A program made the translations under genes and the position numbers. From assembly GCF_029892565.1 (NCBI RefSeq), contig NZ_JARXVH010000001.1, positions 930,001 through 994,000 of the forward strand: a DNA stretch of 64,000 nucleotides, written 5' to 3'. Positions 41,772-50,968 of this stretch are shown piece by piece; the stretch's first letter is position 1; the number at the start of each line of letters is the position of its first letter. A model generated the notes under the pieces. The model saw only the letters and a list, made by a program, of their open reading frames with translations, made no database searches and had not been told where the DNA came from. Origin of the DNA: Streptomyces pseudovenezuelae (GTDB lineage: Bacteria > Actinomycetota > Actinomycetes > Streptomycetales > Streptomycetaceae).

Positions 41772-43390
41772 CCTTGCTGCGCAACCCTGTTCTCCGTGGC
41801 TTCACCCCCGATCCCTCCCTGGTGCGGGTCGGTGACTGGTACTACGTGGCGAACAGTTCCTTCGAGTGGTTCCCGACCATCCCGATCCACCGCTCCCGCG
41901 ACCTCGCGCAGTGGGAGTACGCCGGCCATGTGCGCGGCGCGGTGCCGGGCGACTCGCTGGCCGGGGTGCCCGACTCGGGCGGCATCTGGGCGCCGTCGCT
42001 GAGCCGGGACGGCGAGCGGTTCTGGGTGGTGTACGCGGTCGTGCGGTCGGTGGGGACGGCGTACTTCGATACGGATGTGTTTGTCAGTACGGCCGTTGGG
42101 GTGGGCGGTGAGTGGAGCGCTCCTCGGCGGGTGGCCGGTCATGGCTTCGATCCCGCGCTGTTTCATGAGGGCGGGCGCTTGTGGCTGCTGAATCTCCAGA
42201 ACGATCACCGTCCGGGTGGGCGGCGGTTCTCAGGGATCGTGTTGAGCGAGTTGGACCGCGAGACGCTGGCTCCGGTCGGGGGTACGCATCTGCTGGTGCA
42301 GCACGAACGGCTCATCGAGGGGCCCAAGTTGGTGCGGCGGGACGGGTGGTACTACCTGGTGCTCGCGGAGGGCGGTACGGGGTTCGAGCACGGGGTGCGG
42401 GTGGCGCGGAGTCGCGCGGTCACGGGTCCGTACGCGCTGGATGAGCGGCCGTTGCTGACCTCGCGGGATGATCCCTCGCTGCCGTTGCAGAAGGCGGGGC
42501 ACGGGGAACTGGTCCAACTGCCGGGTGGCGAGTGGGTGTTGAGCCATCTGACCGCTCGTCCGCTGGACACGGGTGGCGGGCCGCGCTGTCCGCTCGGGCG
42601 GGAGACCGCGGTCCAGGCGGTGGTGTGGGACGAGGTGGGGTGGCCGCGGCTTCGGCAGGGCGGTCATCATCCGGCGGTCGAGGTCGATGTGCCGACAGCT
42701 CGTGCGCTTCCTGCATCCCCTGCGCTTCTTGATGTGCCGGCGGGGCCGCCTCCCGGAGACGGGCGCGAGGAGCTTGGCTGGCCCTGGAGTTCCCCGCGCG
42801 GATATCCCGATCCCTCCTGGGCCGACGCCCACACCCGCCCCGGTTGGATCCGGCTGCGTGGTCGGCACGGGCCCGAGTCGCGGTGGGCGCACAGTCTGCT
42901 CGCCCAGCGGATCACCGAGCACCGCGCGGAGGCCGAGGTCACCGTCGAGGCGCGGCCCCGCACCTTCACGCAGGCCGCGGGGCTGGTGCTCTGGTACAAC
43001 ACCGAGGCCTACGTGAGCCTCGACGTGACGTGGGCGGAGCCGGAAGGCGAGGAGCAGCAAGGGCAACAGTGGCAGGGACGGGGTCGTACGGTGCTCAGTC
43101 TTGTCGAGCGCGAGGAGTCCGCCACCCGGCAAGCGGCCGTGGTCGACGTCGACGCGGACGGACCGCTGACGCTCGGGGTGACGATCGATGACGTCGAGGC
43201 ACGGTTCTGGTACGCCGTCGGGGGCGCGGCCCGTACCGCCGTAGGACCGGTGGTCGACTTCAGCAAGCTCACCGACGACTACGGGACCAAGCTGCGCTTC
43301 ACGGGTGCGATGGTCGGCATCCACGCCGTGGACCTCGTCGGCGGGGCGTTCACGGCCGACTTCAGCGGGTTTCGGCTCAACTGCCGGTAG
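41768..43390 (+). CDS. Intracellular GH43 beta-xylosidase/arabinofuranosidase with C-terminal sandwich domain
   Basis: A 540-residue protein beginning at a GTG within GTGA. The GH43 propeller starts LRNPVLRGFTPDPSLVRVGDWYYVANSSFEWFP (Asp base in PDPS) and includes SGGIWAPSLSRD, GHGFDPALF and RLIEGPKLVRRDGWYYLV (Glu acid). The C-terminal ~200-residue concanavalin-like domain (RAEAEVTVEARPRTFTQAAGLVLWYN) is the arrangement of GH43_11/12 beta-xylosidases. It has no signal peptide, so it acts on oligosaccharides brought in by the coupled importer. Confidence 0.87.
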   Translation: MTLLRNPVLRGFTPDPSLVRVGDWYYVANSSFEWFPTIPIHRSRDLAQWEYAGHVRGAVPGDSLAGVPDSGGIWAPSLSRDGERFWVVYAVVRSVGTAYFDTDVFVSTAVGVGGEWSAPRRVAGHGFDPALFHEGGRLWLLNLQNDHRPGGRRFSGIVLSELDRETLAPVGGTHLLVQHERLIEGPKLVRRDGWYYLVLAEGGTGFEHGVRVARSRAVTGPYALDERPLLTSRDDPSLPLQKAGHGELVQLPGGEWVLSHLTARPLDTGGGPRCPLGRETAVQAVVWDEVGWPRLRQGGHHPAVEVDVPTARALPASPALLDVPAGPPPGDGREELGWPWSSPRGYPDPSWADAHTRPGWIRLRGRHGPESRWAHSLLAQRITEHRAEAEVTVEARPRTFTQAAGLVLWYNTEAYVSLDVTWAEPEGEEQQGQQWQGRGRTVLSLVEREESATRQAAVVDVDADGPLTLGVTIDDVEARFWYAVGGAARTAVGPVVDFSKLTDDYGTKLRFTGAMVGIHAVDLVGGAFTADFSGFRLNCR

Positions 43391-43412
43391 CCGCCGGGGA
43401 GTCGCCGCCCTG

Positions 43413-43530
43413 TTCGAAGTTTCGAAAGCCACGGACGTTCCAAGCCTGCGAAGTCCAACCTCTTCCCGGTGCGTTGCGGTGAACCTAGGGTAGGAAGCGC
43501 TTACCGCTTCGTCGCGGGTCGAAACTTTCG
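43413..43530. promoter_or_regulatory. Operator cluster before the third LacI gene, including CGAAACTTTCG
   Basis: TTCGAAGTTTCGAA (43413-43426), GGAAGCGCTTACC (43493-43505) and the perfect odd palindrome CGAAACTTTCG (43520-43530) lie between the xylosidase gene and the LacI start. A CGAA-N-TTCG inverted repeat is reported for the xylosidase regulator BxlR of Streptomyces, so these are good autoregulatory operator candidates. Confidence 0.55.
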
Positions 43531-43564
43531 CTGGCCCTCGGGCGGGCCGGAGAGGTGGTTCCCG

Positions 43565-44608
43565 ATGGTCCGTACGGGGAATGCGAGCGTGGCCGCCGGG
43601 CCGACGCTGGCGGTCGTGGCCCGCGAGGCGGGGGTGTCCGTGCCGACCGCGTCCAAGGTGGTCAACGGGCGGGAGGACGTGGCGCCCGAGACGCGCCGCC
43701 GGGTCACGGAGGCGCTCGACCGGCTCGGTTATGTGCGCAGACCCCGCTTCGACACGACGAAGGTGCCCGGCCTGGTCGACCTCGTGGTGCACTCGCTCGA
43801 CACCTCCTGGTCGGGCGCCGTGCTGCACGGGGTGGAGGCGGCGGCGCACGACGCGGGCCTTGAGGTCGTGGTCTCGGCGGCGCTGAACCGGACCCGGACC
43901 GGGCATCCCGATCGCGGCTGGCTGGACAAGCTGGTCGTGCGCGGTTCTTCCGGAGTGCTGTTCAATCTGGCCGAGTTGACGCCGGCGCAGTACTCCTGGC
44001 TGGAGCAGCACCGGATCCCGTTCGCGATGATCGACCCGGTGCTCGAACCCCCGCCGGGTGTGGTGTCGGTGGGCGCGGCCAACTGGCAGGGCGGGGTCAC
44101 CGCCACCGAGCACCTGCTCGCCCTCGGCCATGAGCGGATCGCGGTCATCGCGGGCCACCAGCGCAAGATGTGCAGCAGCGCACGGGTGGCCGGGTACCGT
44201 TCGGCGCTCGCGGCGGCCGGGGTGCGCCACCGCGTCGAGTACGTCCGGCACGCCGGGTTCGACGAGAGCGTGGCCCGGCGGCGGATGCTGGACCTGCTCG
44301 ATCTGCGCGAGCCGCCGACCGCGGTGTTCGTGTGCTCGGACCGGATGGCGCTGGGGGTGTACGAGGCCCTGGCGGAACGGGGGTTGAGCGTTCCGGACGA
44401 CGTCAGCGTGGTCGGTTTCGACGACCTGCCCGAGTCCCGCTGGATCGCCCCGGCCCTCACCACGGTCCGCCAGCCACTGGCCGAGATGGCGGCGACGGCT
44501 TTGCGGCTGCTTGTTCGCATGATGGAGGGCGAGCGCCCGGAGAGCACGCGTACGGAGTTGTCGACGCGGTTGGTGGAGCGGAGCAGCACGGCACGCCCAC
44601 GGGCGTAG
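43565..44608 (+). CDS. LacI family transcriptional regulator (third, xylan-type)
   Basis: About 347 residues from the ATG at 43565. The headpiece LAVVAREAGVSVPTASKVVNG (~residues 15-35) has the divergent PTASKV recognition helix seen in many actinobacterial xylan/xyloside regulators, unlike the ASTVSRV type of the other two LacI proteins here. The ligand domain includes VVSVGAANWQGGVTATEHLLALGH and VSVVGFDDLPESRWIAP. It directly follows the GH43 xylosidase operon and is preceded by CGAAACTTTCG, so it probably represses the importer/xylosidase genes and itself, with a xylo-oligosaccharide as inducer. Confidence 0.88.
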   Translation: MVRTGNASVAAGPTLAVVAREAGVSVPTASKVVNGREDVAPETRRRVTEALDRLGYVRRPRFDTTKVPGLVDLVVHSLDTSWSGAVLHGVEAAAHDAGLEVVVSAALNRTRTGHPDRGWLDKLVVRGSSGVLFNLAELTPAQYSWLEQHRIPFAMIDPVLEPPPGVVSVGAANWQGGVTATEHLLALGHERIAVIAGHQRKMCSSARVAGYRSALAAAGVRHRVEYVRHAGFDESVARRRMLDLLDLREPPTAVFVCSDRMALGVYEALAERGLSVPDDVSVVGFDDLPESRWIAPALTTVRQPLAEMAATALRLLVRMMEGERPESTRTELSTRLVERSSTARPRA

Positions 44609-44765
44609 CTCGTCGGCGACCTCGGCGGGGGCCGTTCTTGCCGACCTCCCTGCCGACTTCCTCTCTTACCTCCTCGCCGACCTCCGTGCCGGCTTCCTTT
44701 CCAACCTCGGTGGAAGTTGCGTCGGTTCGGGTGCCTGCGCCCTGCACACTCGGCACAATGCGTTC

Positions 44766-45788
44766 ATGTCCGATGACTGGCAGCAACAGATCGACGCGCT
44801 CCACGAGGAGTTGATCCGTCGCGACGACCCCGCCGCCTGGGTGCGCGAGGCCGACGCCATGGAGGGTGCCCGGCGCTATCCCCGTCTCGCCCTGCGTGGG
44901 CCGGTGTTCGGGGTCGCCGCGCAGGATCCGGCGGTCGGGCCCGAGTGGCGGGTGCTGAAGCCGGTCGTGGACCGTGTGCCGCAGACGGCGCGGGACGGGT
45001 TGCAGTCGCACCTGTTCTTCACCGCGAAGGACGACACCGACGACCGGGCCGTACGGCGTGAACTGCTGGCCGGCGTCGCCGTGTTGGAGCGCAAGCGGGT
45101 GGACGAGGTGACCGCGTGCGGGGTGCGCTACCGCGTCGTGCGTGGGGACGAGTTCGCGCGGATCGGCGACGGCGGTCCGGAACCGCCCCGGCCCACCGAC
45201 CCCGAGCCGACGATTCGGTCCTGGGACCGGCAGGCGCACGACCATCGGCTCCGGGACGTCGGCTTCACGATCGATCCGGGGCTCGCCGAGGGCCCGTCCG
45301 CGGGAGCCATCCAACTCGGGCTGCGGGCCTTCACGTACACCGGCGCCCACTTCCCCGTCGATGTCCGCACGGACTCCGAGCGGTCCGTCGCGACTCATCC
45401 GGATCCGGTCCTGCTGCCTACCGGCTTCGGCGTGGTCGAGCGCGTCAAGCGGGAGGGCTGGCGGCCGATCGGCGTCCTGGTACCGACCCCGCACGCGGCC
45501 CGCCAGATGCTGTACGACGGCCTGGCCGAGGTGTGGGCCCTGCTCTACAGCCTCGACGACGGGACCAAGGCCAGGTACGCGGCGGCGGCCGAGAAGTTCC
45601 GCGGCCTTCAGCGCGCCGACGAGTTCCAGGTCGACGACCGTCTCTTCCGGATCTGCCGCGTGGAGCGCATCCTCCGCACCGGACCCGAGGGGCCGGAGTC
45701 CCCGCGCCCCTCGGACGTGGACGCGTACGGCCCGATGAAGCTGCACCCGAGGATGTCGGAGGACGGCACCCTGACGCACGGGGACTGA
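44766..45788 (+). CDS. DUF5954-type conserved hypothetical protein
   Basis: A 340-residue cytosolic protein with no signal peptide, helix bundle or catalytic motif I can point to. Visible segments include AWVREADAMEGARRYPRLALRGPVFGVA, the Arg-rich RSWDRQAHDHRLRDVGFTIDPG and LFRICRVERILRTGPEGPESPRPSD. The pattern matches the Streptomyces DUF5954 family as I recall it. A CACAAT hexamer six bases before the ATG and the lack of a Shine-Dalgarno hint at a leaderless transcript. Upstream (44630-44720) is a degenerate CCGACCTCC-type repeat. Function unknown. Confidence 0.7.
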   Translation: MSDDWQQQIDALHEELIRRDDPAAWVREADAMEGARRYPRLALRGPVFGVAAQDPAVGPEWRVLKPVVDRVPQTARDGLQSHLFFTAKDDTDDRAVRRELLAGVAVLERKRVDEVTACGVRYRVVRGDEFARIGDGGPEPPRPTDPEPTIRSWDRQAHDHRLRDVGFTIDPGLAEGPSAGAIQLGLRAFTYTGAHFPVDVRTDSERSVATHPDPVLLPTGFGVVERVKREGWRPIGVLVPTPHAARQMLYDGLAEVWALLYSLDDGTKARYAAAAEKFRGLQRADEFQVDDRLFRICRVERILRTGPEGPESPRPSDVDAYGPMKLHPRMSEDGTLTHGD

Positions 45789-45950
45789 CCGGGGCGGAGG
45801 GGGCAACGGACCGGGGACGGAGGAGCAACGGACGGCCCGCGGCCTGTCCTGCCGCCCCTCGCCGCCCTGCCGCCCGCCCGTCGCCCTCCGCCCCCCTCAC
45901 GCCGCACAGGTGTTCCATTCAAGCCACCGCGCCACGTAGCCTCTGCTGCG

Positions 45951-46580
45951 ATGAACGCCATCCCCGCACAACTGGACCACCTCGTCCTCGCGACCCCCGA
46001 TCTGGCCGCGACGGTCGCCGACTTCACGCGGCGCACCGGTGTGGCGCCCGCGCCCGGCGGTGTGCACATCGGCTTCGGCACCCGCAACTACCTGGTGTCG
46101 CTGGGTGGTCGCAGCTATCTGGAGATCATCGGGCCGGACCCGGAGCAGCCCGAGCCGAGCGGTCCTCGCCCGTTCGACGTCGACGATCTGGCCGTCGCGC
46201 GGACGGTGACCTGGGCGATCAGCCCGCCCGACCTCGACGCGGCGGTCGCGGGCGCCCGTGCGCGGGGCTACGATCCCGGCCGCATCCACCCGATGAGCCG
46301 GCGCCGGCCCGACGGCGCCCTCCTGGAGTGGCGGCTGACCGACGGCGAGACAGCGCATCCGTCCGGTCTGGTGCCGTTCCTCATCGACTGGCAGGTCTCC
46401 GACCACCCGACCGCGTCCGGCCTGCCCGCCACTCCCCTGCTGACCCTGTCCGCGACGGCCCCCGACCTCGACGAGATCCGGCCGCTGCTGGCGGCGGTCG
46501 GGCCCGAACTCGCCCTGTCCGAGGGCCCGTTCGGGCTCTCGTTCACCGTGGGCACGCCTCGGGGGCAGGTCACCTTCTAG
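45951..46580 (+). CDS. VOC family protein (glyoxalase-like)
   Basis: A 209-residue protein. LDHLVLATPDLAATVADFTRRTGV begins the first beta-alpha-beta-beta-beta unit. SYLEIIGPDPEQ and the later PFGLSFTVGTPRG segment complete a two-unit glyoxalase fold (Glyoxalase-like domain type). The reaction cannot be inferred. TAGCCT lies eight bases before the ATG with no Shine-Dalgarno, consistent with a leaderless mRNA. It is followed 64 bp later by a second, shorter VOC gene. Confidence 0.82.
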   Translation: MNAIPAQLDHLVLATPDLAATVADFTRRTGVAPAPGGVHIGFGTRNYLVSLGGRSYLEIIGPDPEQPEPSGPRPFDVDDLAVARTVTWAISPPDLDAAVAGARARGYDPGRIHPMSRRRPDGALLEWRLTDGETAHPSGLVPFLIDWQVSDHPTASGLPATPLLTLSATAPDLDEIRPLLAAVGPELALSEGPFGLSFTVGTPRGQVTF

Positions 46581-46644
46581 CAGCAGAACCCGCGTGTCCG
46601 ATTCGTTCAAGACCGGGCGCCCGCGTCCTGCCTACGGTGATCGC

Positions 46645-47040
46645 ATGACTCCACATTTCTCCGTGCTCGGCCTCGTCGTCTCCGACCTGGCCGCCTCGCT
46701 CGCCTTCTACCGTCGGCTCGGGCTCGTCTTTCCGGACGGGGCCGAGGAACTGCCCCATGTCGAGGCCGAGCTGCCCGGTGGGCTGAAGCTGGCCCTGGAC
46801 ACCGAGGAGACCGTCCGTTCGTTCCATGCCGGGTGGCAGCCGCCGGTCGGCGGTGGGCGGATCGCGCTCGCCTTCCGGTGTGCGGGCCCCGCCGAAGTCG
46901 ACTCGGTGTACGGGGAGTTGGTCGGAGCCGGGTACCACGGGGAGCTCAAGCCGTGGGACGCGGTCTGGGGTCAGCGGTACGCGACGGTGCACGACCCGGA
47001 CGGCAACGGCGTCGACCTGTTCGCGCCGCTTCCCCAGTAG
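46645..47040 (+). CDS. Small VOC family protein
   Basis: 131 residues from the ATG at 46645. Typical single-domain VOC pattern: FSVLGLVVSDLAASLAFYRRLGLVFP, IALAFRCAGPAEVDSVYGELV and RYATVHDPDGNGVDLFAPLP. TACGGT six bases before the ATG suggests a leaderless start; an in-frame ATG further upstream is less likely because the VOC core begins right after 46645. Proteins of this type are often annotated as lyases or resistance proteins without direct evidence. Confidence 0.83.
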   Translation: MTPHFSVLGLVVSDLAASLAFYRRLGLVFPDGAEELPHVEAELPGGLKLALDTEETVRSFHAGWQPPVGGGRIALAFRCAGPAEVDSVYGELVGAGYHGELKPWDAVWGQRYATVHDPDGNGVDLFAPLPQ

Positions 47041-47055
47041 ACCGCCCGCGCGCCG

Positions 47056-47736
47056 CTACCCCAGCAGCTCGCCGAGCGGCAGTCCCGCCAACTCCTTGAC
47101 GTCCCGGGCCAGATGGGCCTGGTCGGCGAAGCCGGCGTGGGCCGCGGTCTCCGCGAACGGCATGCCCCGGCGGGCCAGTCGCAGGGCGCGTTGCAGCCGT
47201 AGTACCCGGGCCAGCGTTTTGGGGCCGTAGCCGAAGGCGGACTGGGCGCGGCGGTGCAACTGGCGGGTGCCCAGGCCGAGTTCGTCGGCGGTGGCGGCGA
47301 CGGGGCGGCCCGCGTCGAGGGCCGTCACGAGGTGGCCGAGGAGCGGGTCGGGGGCGTCGGCGTCCGCCGCCAGGCGCAGGGCCGCCTCGTCGAGGCCGTG
47401 GGCCGGGTCGGGCGCCGCGTTCACGCGTGCGGTGAGCCGGCGTGCGCGGGCGGTCGGCCACAGTTCGGTGAGCTCCACGCGCCGGTCGCGCAGTTCGAGC
47501 GCGGGCACGCCCAGGAGGGCGGGCGCGGTGCCGGGGTAGAAGCGGACGCCCGCCCAGGCGCTGGGGGCGCCCTCGGTGACGTATCCACGGGTGTCGGGTC
47601 CCGCGATCAGGAGTCGGCCCTCGTGCCACAGCAGGTCCATGCAGCCGTCGGGCAGCACCCGGCCCGGTGCGGCCGGGGACGGGGTGTTCGTCCACACGAT
47701 CGCGCCGGTCAGCCGGGACGCCCGTTCCGTGTACAC
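47056..47736 (-). CDS. AraC family transcriptional regulator
   Basis: About 226 residues from a GTG at 47736 (TAGCCT seven bases before it). An N-terminal ~95-residue sensor ([34 protein letters not shown]) precedes the AraC DNA-binding domain with two helix-turn-helix units. These are visible in [37 protein letters not shown] and [30 protein letters not shown]. It lies 22 bp after the stop of a second AraC gene on the same strand; the two converge on the VOC genes. Target genes unknown. Confidence 0.85.
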   Translation of the reverse strand: MYTERASRLTGAIVWTNTPSPAAPGRVLPDGCMDLLWHEGRLLIAGPDTRGYVTEGAPSAWAGVRFYPGTAPALLGVPALELRDRRVELTELWPTARARRLTARVNAAPDPAHGLDEAALRLAADADAPDPLLGHLVTALDAGRPVAATADELGLGTRQLHRRAQSAFGYGPKTLARVLRLQRALRLARRGMPFAETAAHAGFADQAHLARDVKELAGLPLGELLG

Positions 47737-47758
47737 GTGGGTCAGGCTACGCCGGGTG

Positions 47759-48724
47759 TCAGGGGCGGGCGCCGACGAGCGGGGCGTCGTCGGCGGCCCG
47801 GGCCCGGTGCTCCTGCGGGCTGACGCCATACACCCGCTTGAAGGCGCTGGACAGGGCGAAGGCGCTGCCGTAGCCGACCTGGCGGGCGATGCTGTCGAGG
47901 GTGGCGTCGGAGGCGCGCAGGCGGTCGGCGGCCAGGGCCAGGCGCCAGCCGGTCAGGTAGGTCATCGGGGGCTCGCCCACCAGCTCGGAGAAGCGGCGGG
48001 CCAGGGCCGCGCGGGAGACGCCGGCCTTGGCGGCGAGGGACGCGACCGTCCAAGGGTGGGCGGGGTCGTCCTGGAGCAGGCGCAGGACGCGGCCGACCAC
48101 GGGGTCCGCGAGCGCCCCGTACCAGGCGGGCGCCGCGGCCTCCGGGCGGGAGAACCAGGCCCTGAGCGCGGCGATGACCAGCAGGTCGAGGAGGCGGTCC
48201 AGGACGACTTCCTGGCCGGGCTCGTCCCGGACGATCTCCTCCATGAGGAGCGAGGTGAGCGGGCACTCCCAGACGTCGCCTGGGAGGGAGAGCAGCGGCG
48301 GCAGCGCGTCCAGCAGGCGTCCGCTGATCTCGCCCTGCATCAGGTACGTACCGATCAGCATGACGGTGGAACCGCCGAGGCGGTCGCCCCAGGTGCGTAC
48401 GCCGAGGTCCATGGAGCCCTGGAGGGGGCGACCGTCGGGGTACGAACACTCCGCGCCCGGCAGGATCAGCGCCTGCGGGGGCGTGGCGGGGTCGTCGGCG
48501 CAGGTGTACGGGTCGGGGCCGCGGGCGATGGCGAGGTCGCCGGCGCGCAGCCGCAGCGGAGGTCCGGTGTCCGGGGTGATCCAGGCGTCGCCGCGCACCA
48601 TCAGCATCACGGTGAGCGGGGCGCGGTCCTCGACCCGCACCGCCCAGGGCGGGTCGAAGCACGCACGGATCATGAAGGCGCCACGCGCGCGTGGACCCTC
48701 CAGCAGGCCTGCAAGGGCGTCCAT
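47759..48724 (-). CDS. AraC family transcriptional regulator with cupin sensor
   Basis: A 321-residue protein. The N-terminal ~200 residues are a cupin-type sensor ([33 protein letters not shown]). The C-terminal ~100 residues are an AraC domain: [42 protein letters not shown] and [36 protein letters not shown] is six bases before the ATG, suggesting a leaderless start. It is divergent from the NmrA-like oxidoreductase across 81 bp, and such pairs are commonly regulator and target. Confidence 0.88.
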   Translation of the reverse strand: MDALAGLLEGPRARGAFMIRACFDPPWAVRVEDRAPLTVMLMVRGDAWITPDTGPPLRLRAGDLAIARGPDPYTCADDPATPPQALILPGAECSYPDGRPLQGSMDLGVRTWGDRLGGSTVMLIGTYLMQGEISGRLLDALPPLLSLPGDVWECPLTSLLMEEIVRDEPGQEVVLDRLLDLLVIAALRAWFSRPEAAAPAWYGALADPVVGRVLRLLQDDPAHPWTVASLAAKAGVSRAALARRFSELVGEPPMTYLTGWRLALAADRLRASDATLDSIARQVGYGSAFALSSAFKRVYGVSPQEHRARAADDAPLVGARP

Positions 48725-48805
48725 GGGGCCAGCGTAGACGCGCGATTATGGGAATGAGCCGTTCAGCGATGGTTCCTTGTGAAGTGCGGCAGTTGACTGG
48801 CGGGC

Positions 48806-49651
48806 ATGACAGACAACACGCAGAGCGAGCAGGGCATGACGGTCGTGGTGACGGGGGCCTCGGGGCGGACCGGGAGCCGGGTGGCGCAGGCCGCCGAGGC
48901 GGCGGGTCTGACGGTGCGGGCGGCGTCGCGGGCGCAGGGTTTCGACTGGCAGGACCGGTCGACGTGGGCGGCCACGCTGGGCGGCGCGGACGCGGCGTAT
49001 CTGGCCTATCCGACGGATGTGGGCTCGCCGGACGCGGCCCGGGACATCGGGCTGTTGGCGCGCGAGGCGGTGGAACTGGGCGTACGGCGGCTGGTGTTGC
49101 TGTCCTCGCGGGGCGAGGACCGGGCGCGGCCCACCGAGGACGGGGTGCGGGAGTCCGGCGCGGACTGGACGGTCGTACGGGCCGCGTGGTTCGCGCAGAA
49201 CTTCAGCGAGGGTCCGATGGTGGAAGGGCTGCGACAGAGCGGGGAGTTGGTGTTTCCCGGGGGTGAGGTGCGGGAGCCGTTCATCGACGTGCGGGACATC
49301 GCGGACGTGGTGGTGGCGGTGCTGACGGCGGGCGAACGGTATGTCGGGCAGAACGTCGAGATCTCGGGCGCGCGGCTGCTGACCTTCGGGGAGGCGGTCG
49401 CCGAGATCGCCGGGGCGACGGGGCGGGAGTTGACGTATCGGGCGGTGTCACCGCGCGAGTACGGGGCGCAGCTGGTCGGGTTCGGGGTGCCGGCGCAGGA
49501 GGTGGGGTTCCTGGTGGAGCTGTTCGGCGAGCTGCTGGACGGCCGCAACTCCCGTCTGTCGGACGGGGTTCAGGAGATCCTGGGCCGCGAACCGCGCGAC
49601 TTCGCGGACTTCGCGCGGGAGGCCGCGGCGGCGGGGACCTGGAAGGCCTGA
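48806..49651 (+). CDS. NmrA/SDR-like NAD(P)-binding oxidoreductase
   Basis: A 281-residue Rossmann protein. TVVVTGASGRTGSRVAQAAEAAG carries the G-x-x-G-x-x-G dinucleotide motif. VRRLVLLSSRG, DWTVVRAAWFAQNFSEG and EPFIDVRDIADVVVAVL are typical of atypical SDRs of the NmrA/quinone-oxidoreductase group. The active-site YxxxK is absent, as in many family members, so it may be a redox sensor or a reductase. It is divergent from an AraC regulator that probably controls it. Its 3' end faces the degenerate repeat at 49662. Confidence 0.85.
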   Translation: MTDNTQSEQGMTVVVTGASGRTGSRVAQAAEAAGLTVRAASRAQGFDWQDRSTWAATLGGADAAYLAYPTDVGSPDAARDIGLLAREAVELGVRRLVLLSSRGEDRARPTEDGVRESGADWTVVRAAWFAQNFSEGPMVEGLRQSGELVFPGGEVREPFIDVRDIADVVVAVLTAGERYVGQNVEISGARLLTFGEAVAEIAGATGRELTYRAVSPREYGAQLVGFGVPAQEVGFLVELFGELLDGRNSRLSDGVQEILGREPRDFADFAREAAAAGTWKA

Positions 49652-49661
49652 CCCGGCGGAC

Positions 49662-49850
49662 GGCCGGCTCAGGAACCCATTCGCGTGCGCGGCGGCCGGC
49701 TCAGGAGCCCTCCCGCGCACGGCGACGGACCGCTCAGGATCCCTCCCGCTCGCGCGACGGACTGCTCTGGAGCCTCCGCTTGCGCGGCGAACCGGTGAAG
49801 ACCCCTCGCTCGCGCAGCGGACCGCTCAGGAGCCCTCCCGCTTGCGCGGC
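49662..49850. repeat. Six degenerate ~32-bp tandem units overlapping the 3' end of the BrkB gene
   Basis: Units of 30-33 bp begin at about 49662, 49694, 49727, 49759, 49789 and 49819, each resembling GGACCGCTCAGGAGCCCTCC plus CGCTTGCGCGGC. The last unit contains the stop codon (49826-49828) and final codons of the minus-strand BrkB gene; the others are degenerate copies of that gene end filling the space to the convergent oxidoreductase. Confidence 0.8.
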
Positions 49851-50968
49851 GGATGCGTGCTCTTGGCGTGGGTGCGCAGGCGTGAGGTGACGTCCTCCGG
49901 GGGGAGGAAGCGCGACCAGCGTTCCGGGAACTCCGAGGGCATGTCCGGGTCGTCGGGGTCCTGGTCGGGGTCGCGGACGGCGACGGCCCGGGCCGCGTAC
50001 TCGGCGACCTGCGCCTCGCGCAGCCGCTCGTTGGAGGCGCGGGCCGCGGCCGTGGCGGCGGTCGGCCAGATCCGGTCGATCGCGGCGTTGACCGCGGCCC
50101 CGACCAGGACGGCGAACGCGGACACGCCGATCCACAGCAGCACGGCGACGGCCGCGGCGAGCGAGCCGTAGATCGTGGCGCCCTCGATGGTGCTGGTGAT
50201 GTAGATACGCAGCAGGAAGCTGCCGAGCACCCACATGGCCAGTGCCACCAGGGCGCCGGGCACGTCCTCGATCCAGGGCGAGCGCACGGGGACGGACACG
50301 TGGTAGAGCGTCGTCAGGAAGACGACGGACAGGACGATCACCACGGGCCAGTACAGGACTTGTACGAGGGTCTCCGACCACGGCACGATCCCGACCACCG
50401 CGTCGGGTCCGGCGACCATCAGCGGCAGCGCGACCGAGCCGATCAGCAGGCCCACGACGAACAGCAGGAACGACATCACGCGGGTCTTGACGATGCCGCG
50501 GACGCCGTCGAGGCCGTACATGACGGTGATGGTGTCGATGAAGACGTTCACCGCGCGCGAGCCCGACCACAGGGCGAACAGGAAGCCGACGGAGATGACG
50601 TCGGGTCGGCCGCCCTTCACCACGTCGTGCAGGATCGGCTGGGCGATTTCGGCCACGCCCTTGTCGGACAGGACGGTGCGGGACGCCTCCAGGATGTTGT
50701 TCTCGAGGCTGGTGATGGTGTCGGTGCCGGTCCAGTCGTCGACGTAGCCGAGCAGGCCGATGAGGCTGAGCAGCAGCGGTGGCACGGACAGCAGGGTGAA
50801 GAACGCGGCCTCGGCCGCGAGGCCCAGGATCCGGTACTCCATGCACGAGTTGACGGTGTCCTTGAGCAGCAGCCAGGCGGTCCTGCGCTTCGAGACGTTC
50901 CGATAGAGGGCACGCGCCCGGTGGAGACGACCGGAGGGCCGTTGAGGGGAGTCACTTGCTGGCTGCAC
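49826..50968 (-). CDS. YihY/virulence factor BrkB family membrane protein
   Basis: A 380-residue protein with about six membrane helices after a basic N-terminal segment. The BrkB signature is clear: GLAAEAAFFTLLSVPPLLLSLIGLLGY, FALWSGSRAVNVFIDTITVMYGLDG, RSPWIEDVPGALVALAMWVLGS and GATIYGSLAAAVAVLLWIGVSAFAVLVGAAVNAAIDR. The C-terminal ~70 residues are hydrophilic and end in a basic tail (PPRKREGS). The family's molecular role is unresolved; transport has been proposed. The last codons are part of a tandem repeat. Confidence 0.9.
   Translation of the reverse strand: MQPASDSPQRPSGRLHRARALYRNVSKRRTAWLLLKDTVNSCMEYRILGLAAEAAFFTLLSVPPLLLSLIGLLGYVDDWTGTDTITSLENNILEASRTVLSDKGVAEIAQPILHDVVKGGRPDVISVGFLFALWSGSRAVNVFIDTITVMYGLDGVRGIVKTRVMSFLLFVVGLLIGSVALPLMVAGPDAVVGIVPWSETLVQVLYWPVVIVLSVVFLTTLYHVSVPVRSPWIEDVPGALVALAMWVLGSFLLRIYITSTIEGATIYGSLAAAVAVLLWIGVSAFAVLVGAAVNAAIDRIWPTAATAAARASNERLREAQVAEYAARAVAVRDPDQDPDDPDMPSEFPERWSRFLPPEDVTSRLRTHAKSTHPPRKREGS

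Noticed and set aside
44630..44720. CCGACCTCC-type repeats as a regulatory array
   Set aside because: Units are short and irregular (CCTCCCTGCCGACTTCC-like) and look like ordinary low-complexity sequence between genes.
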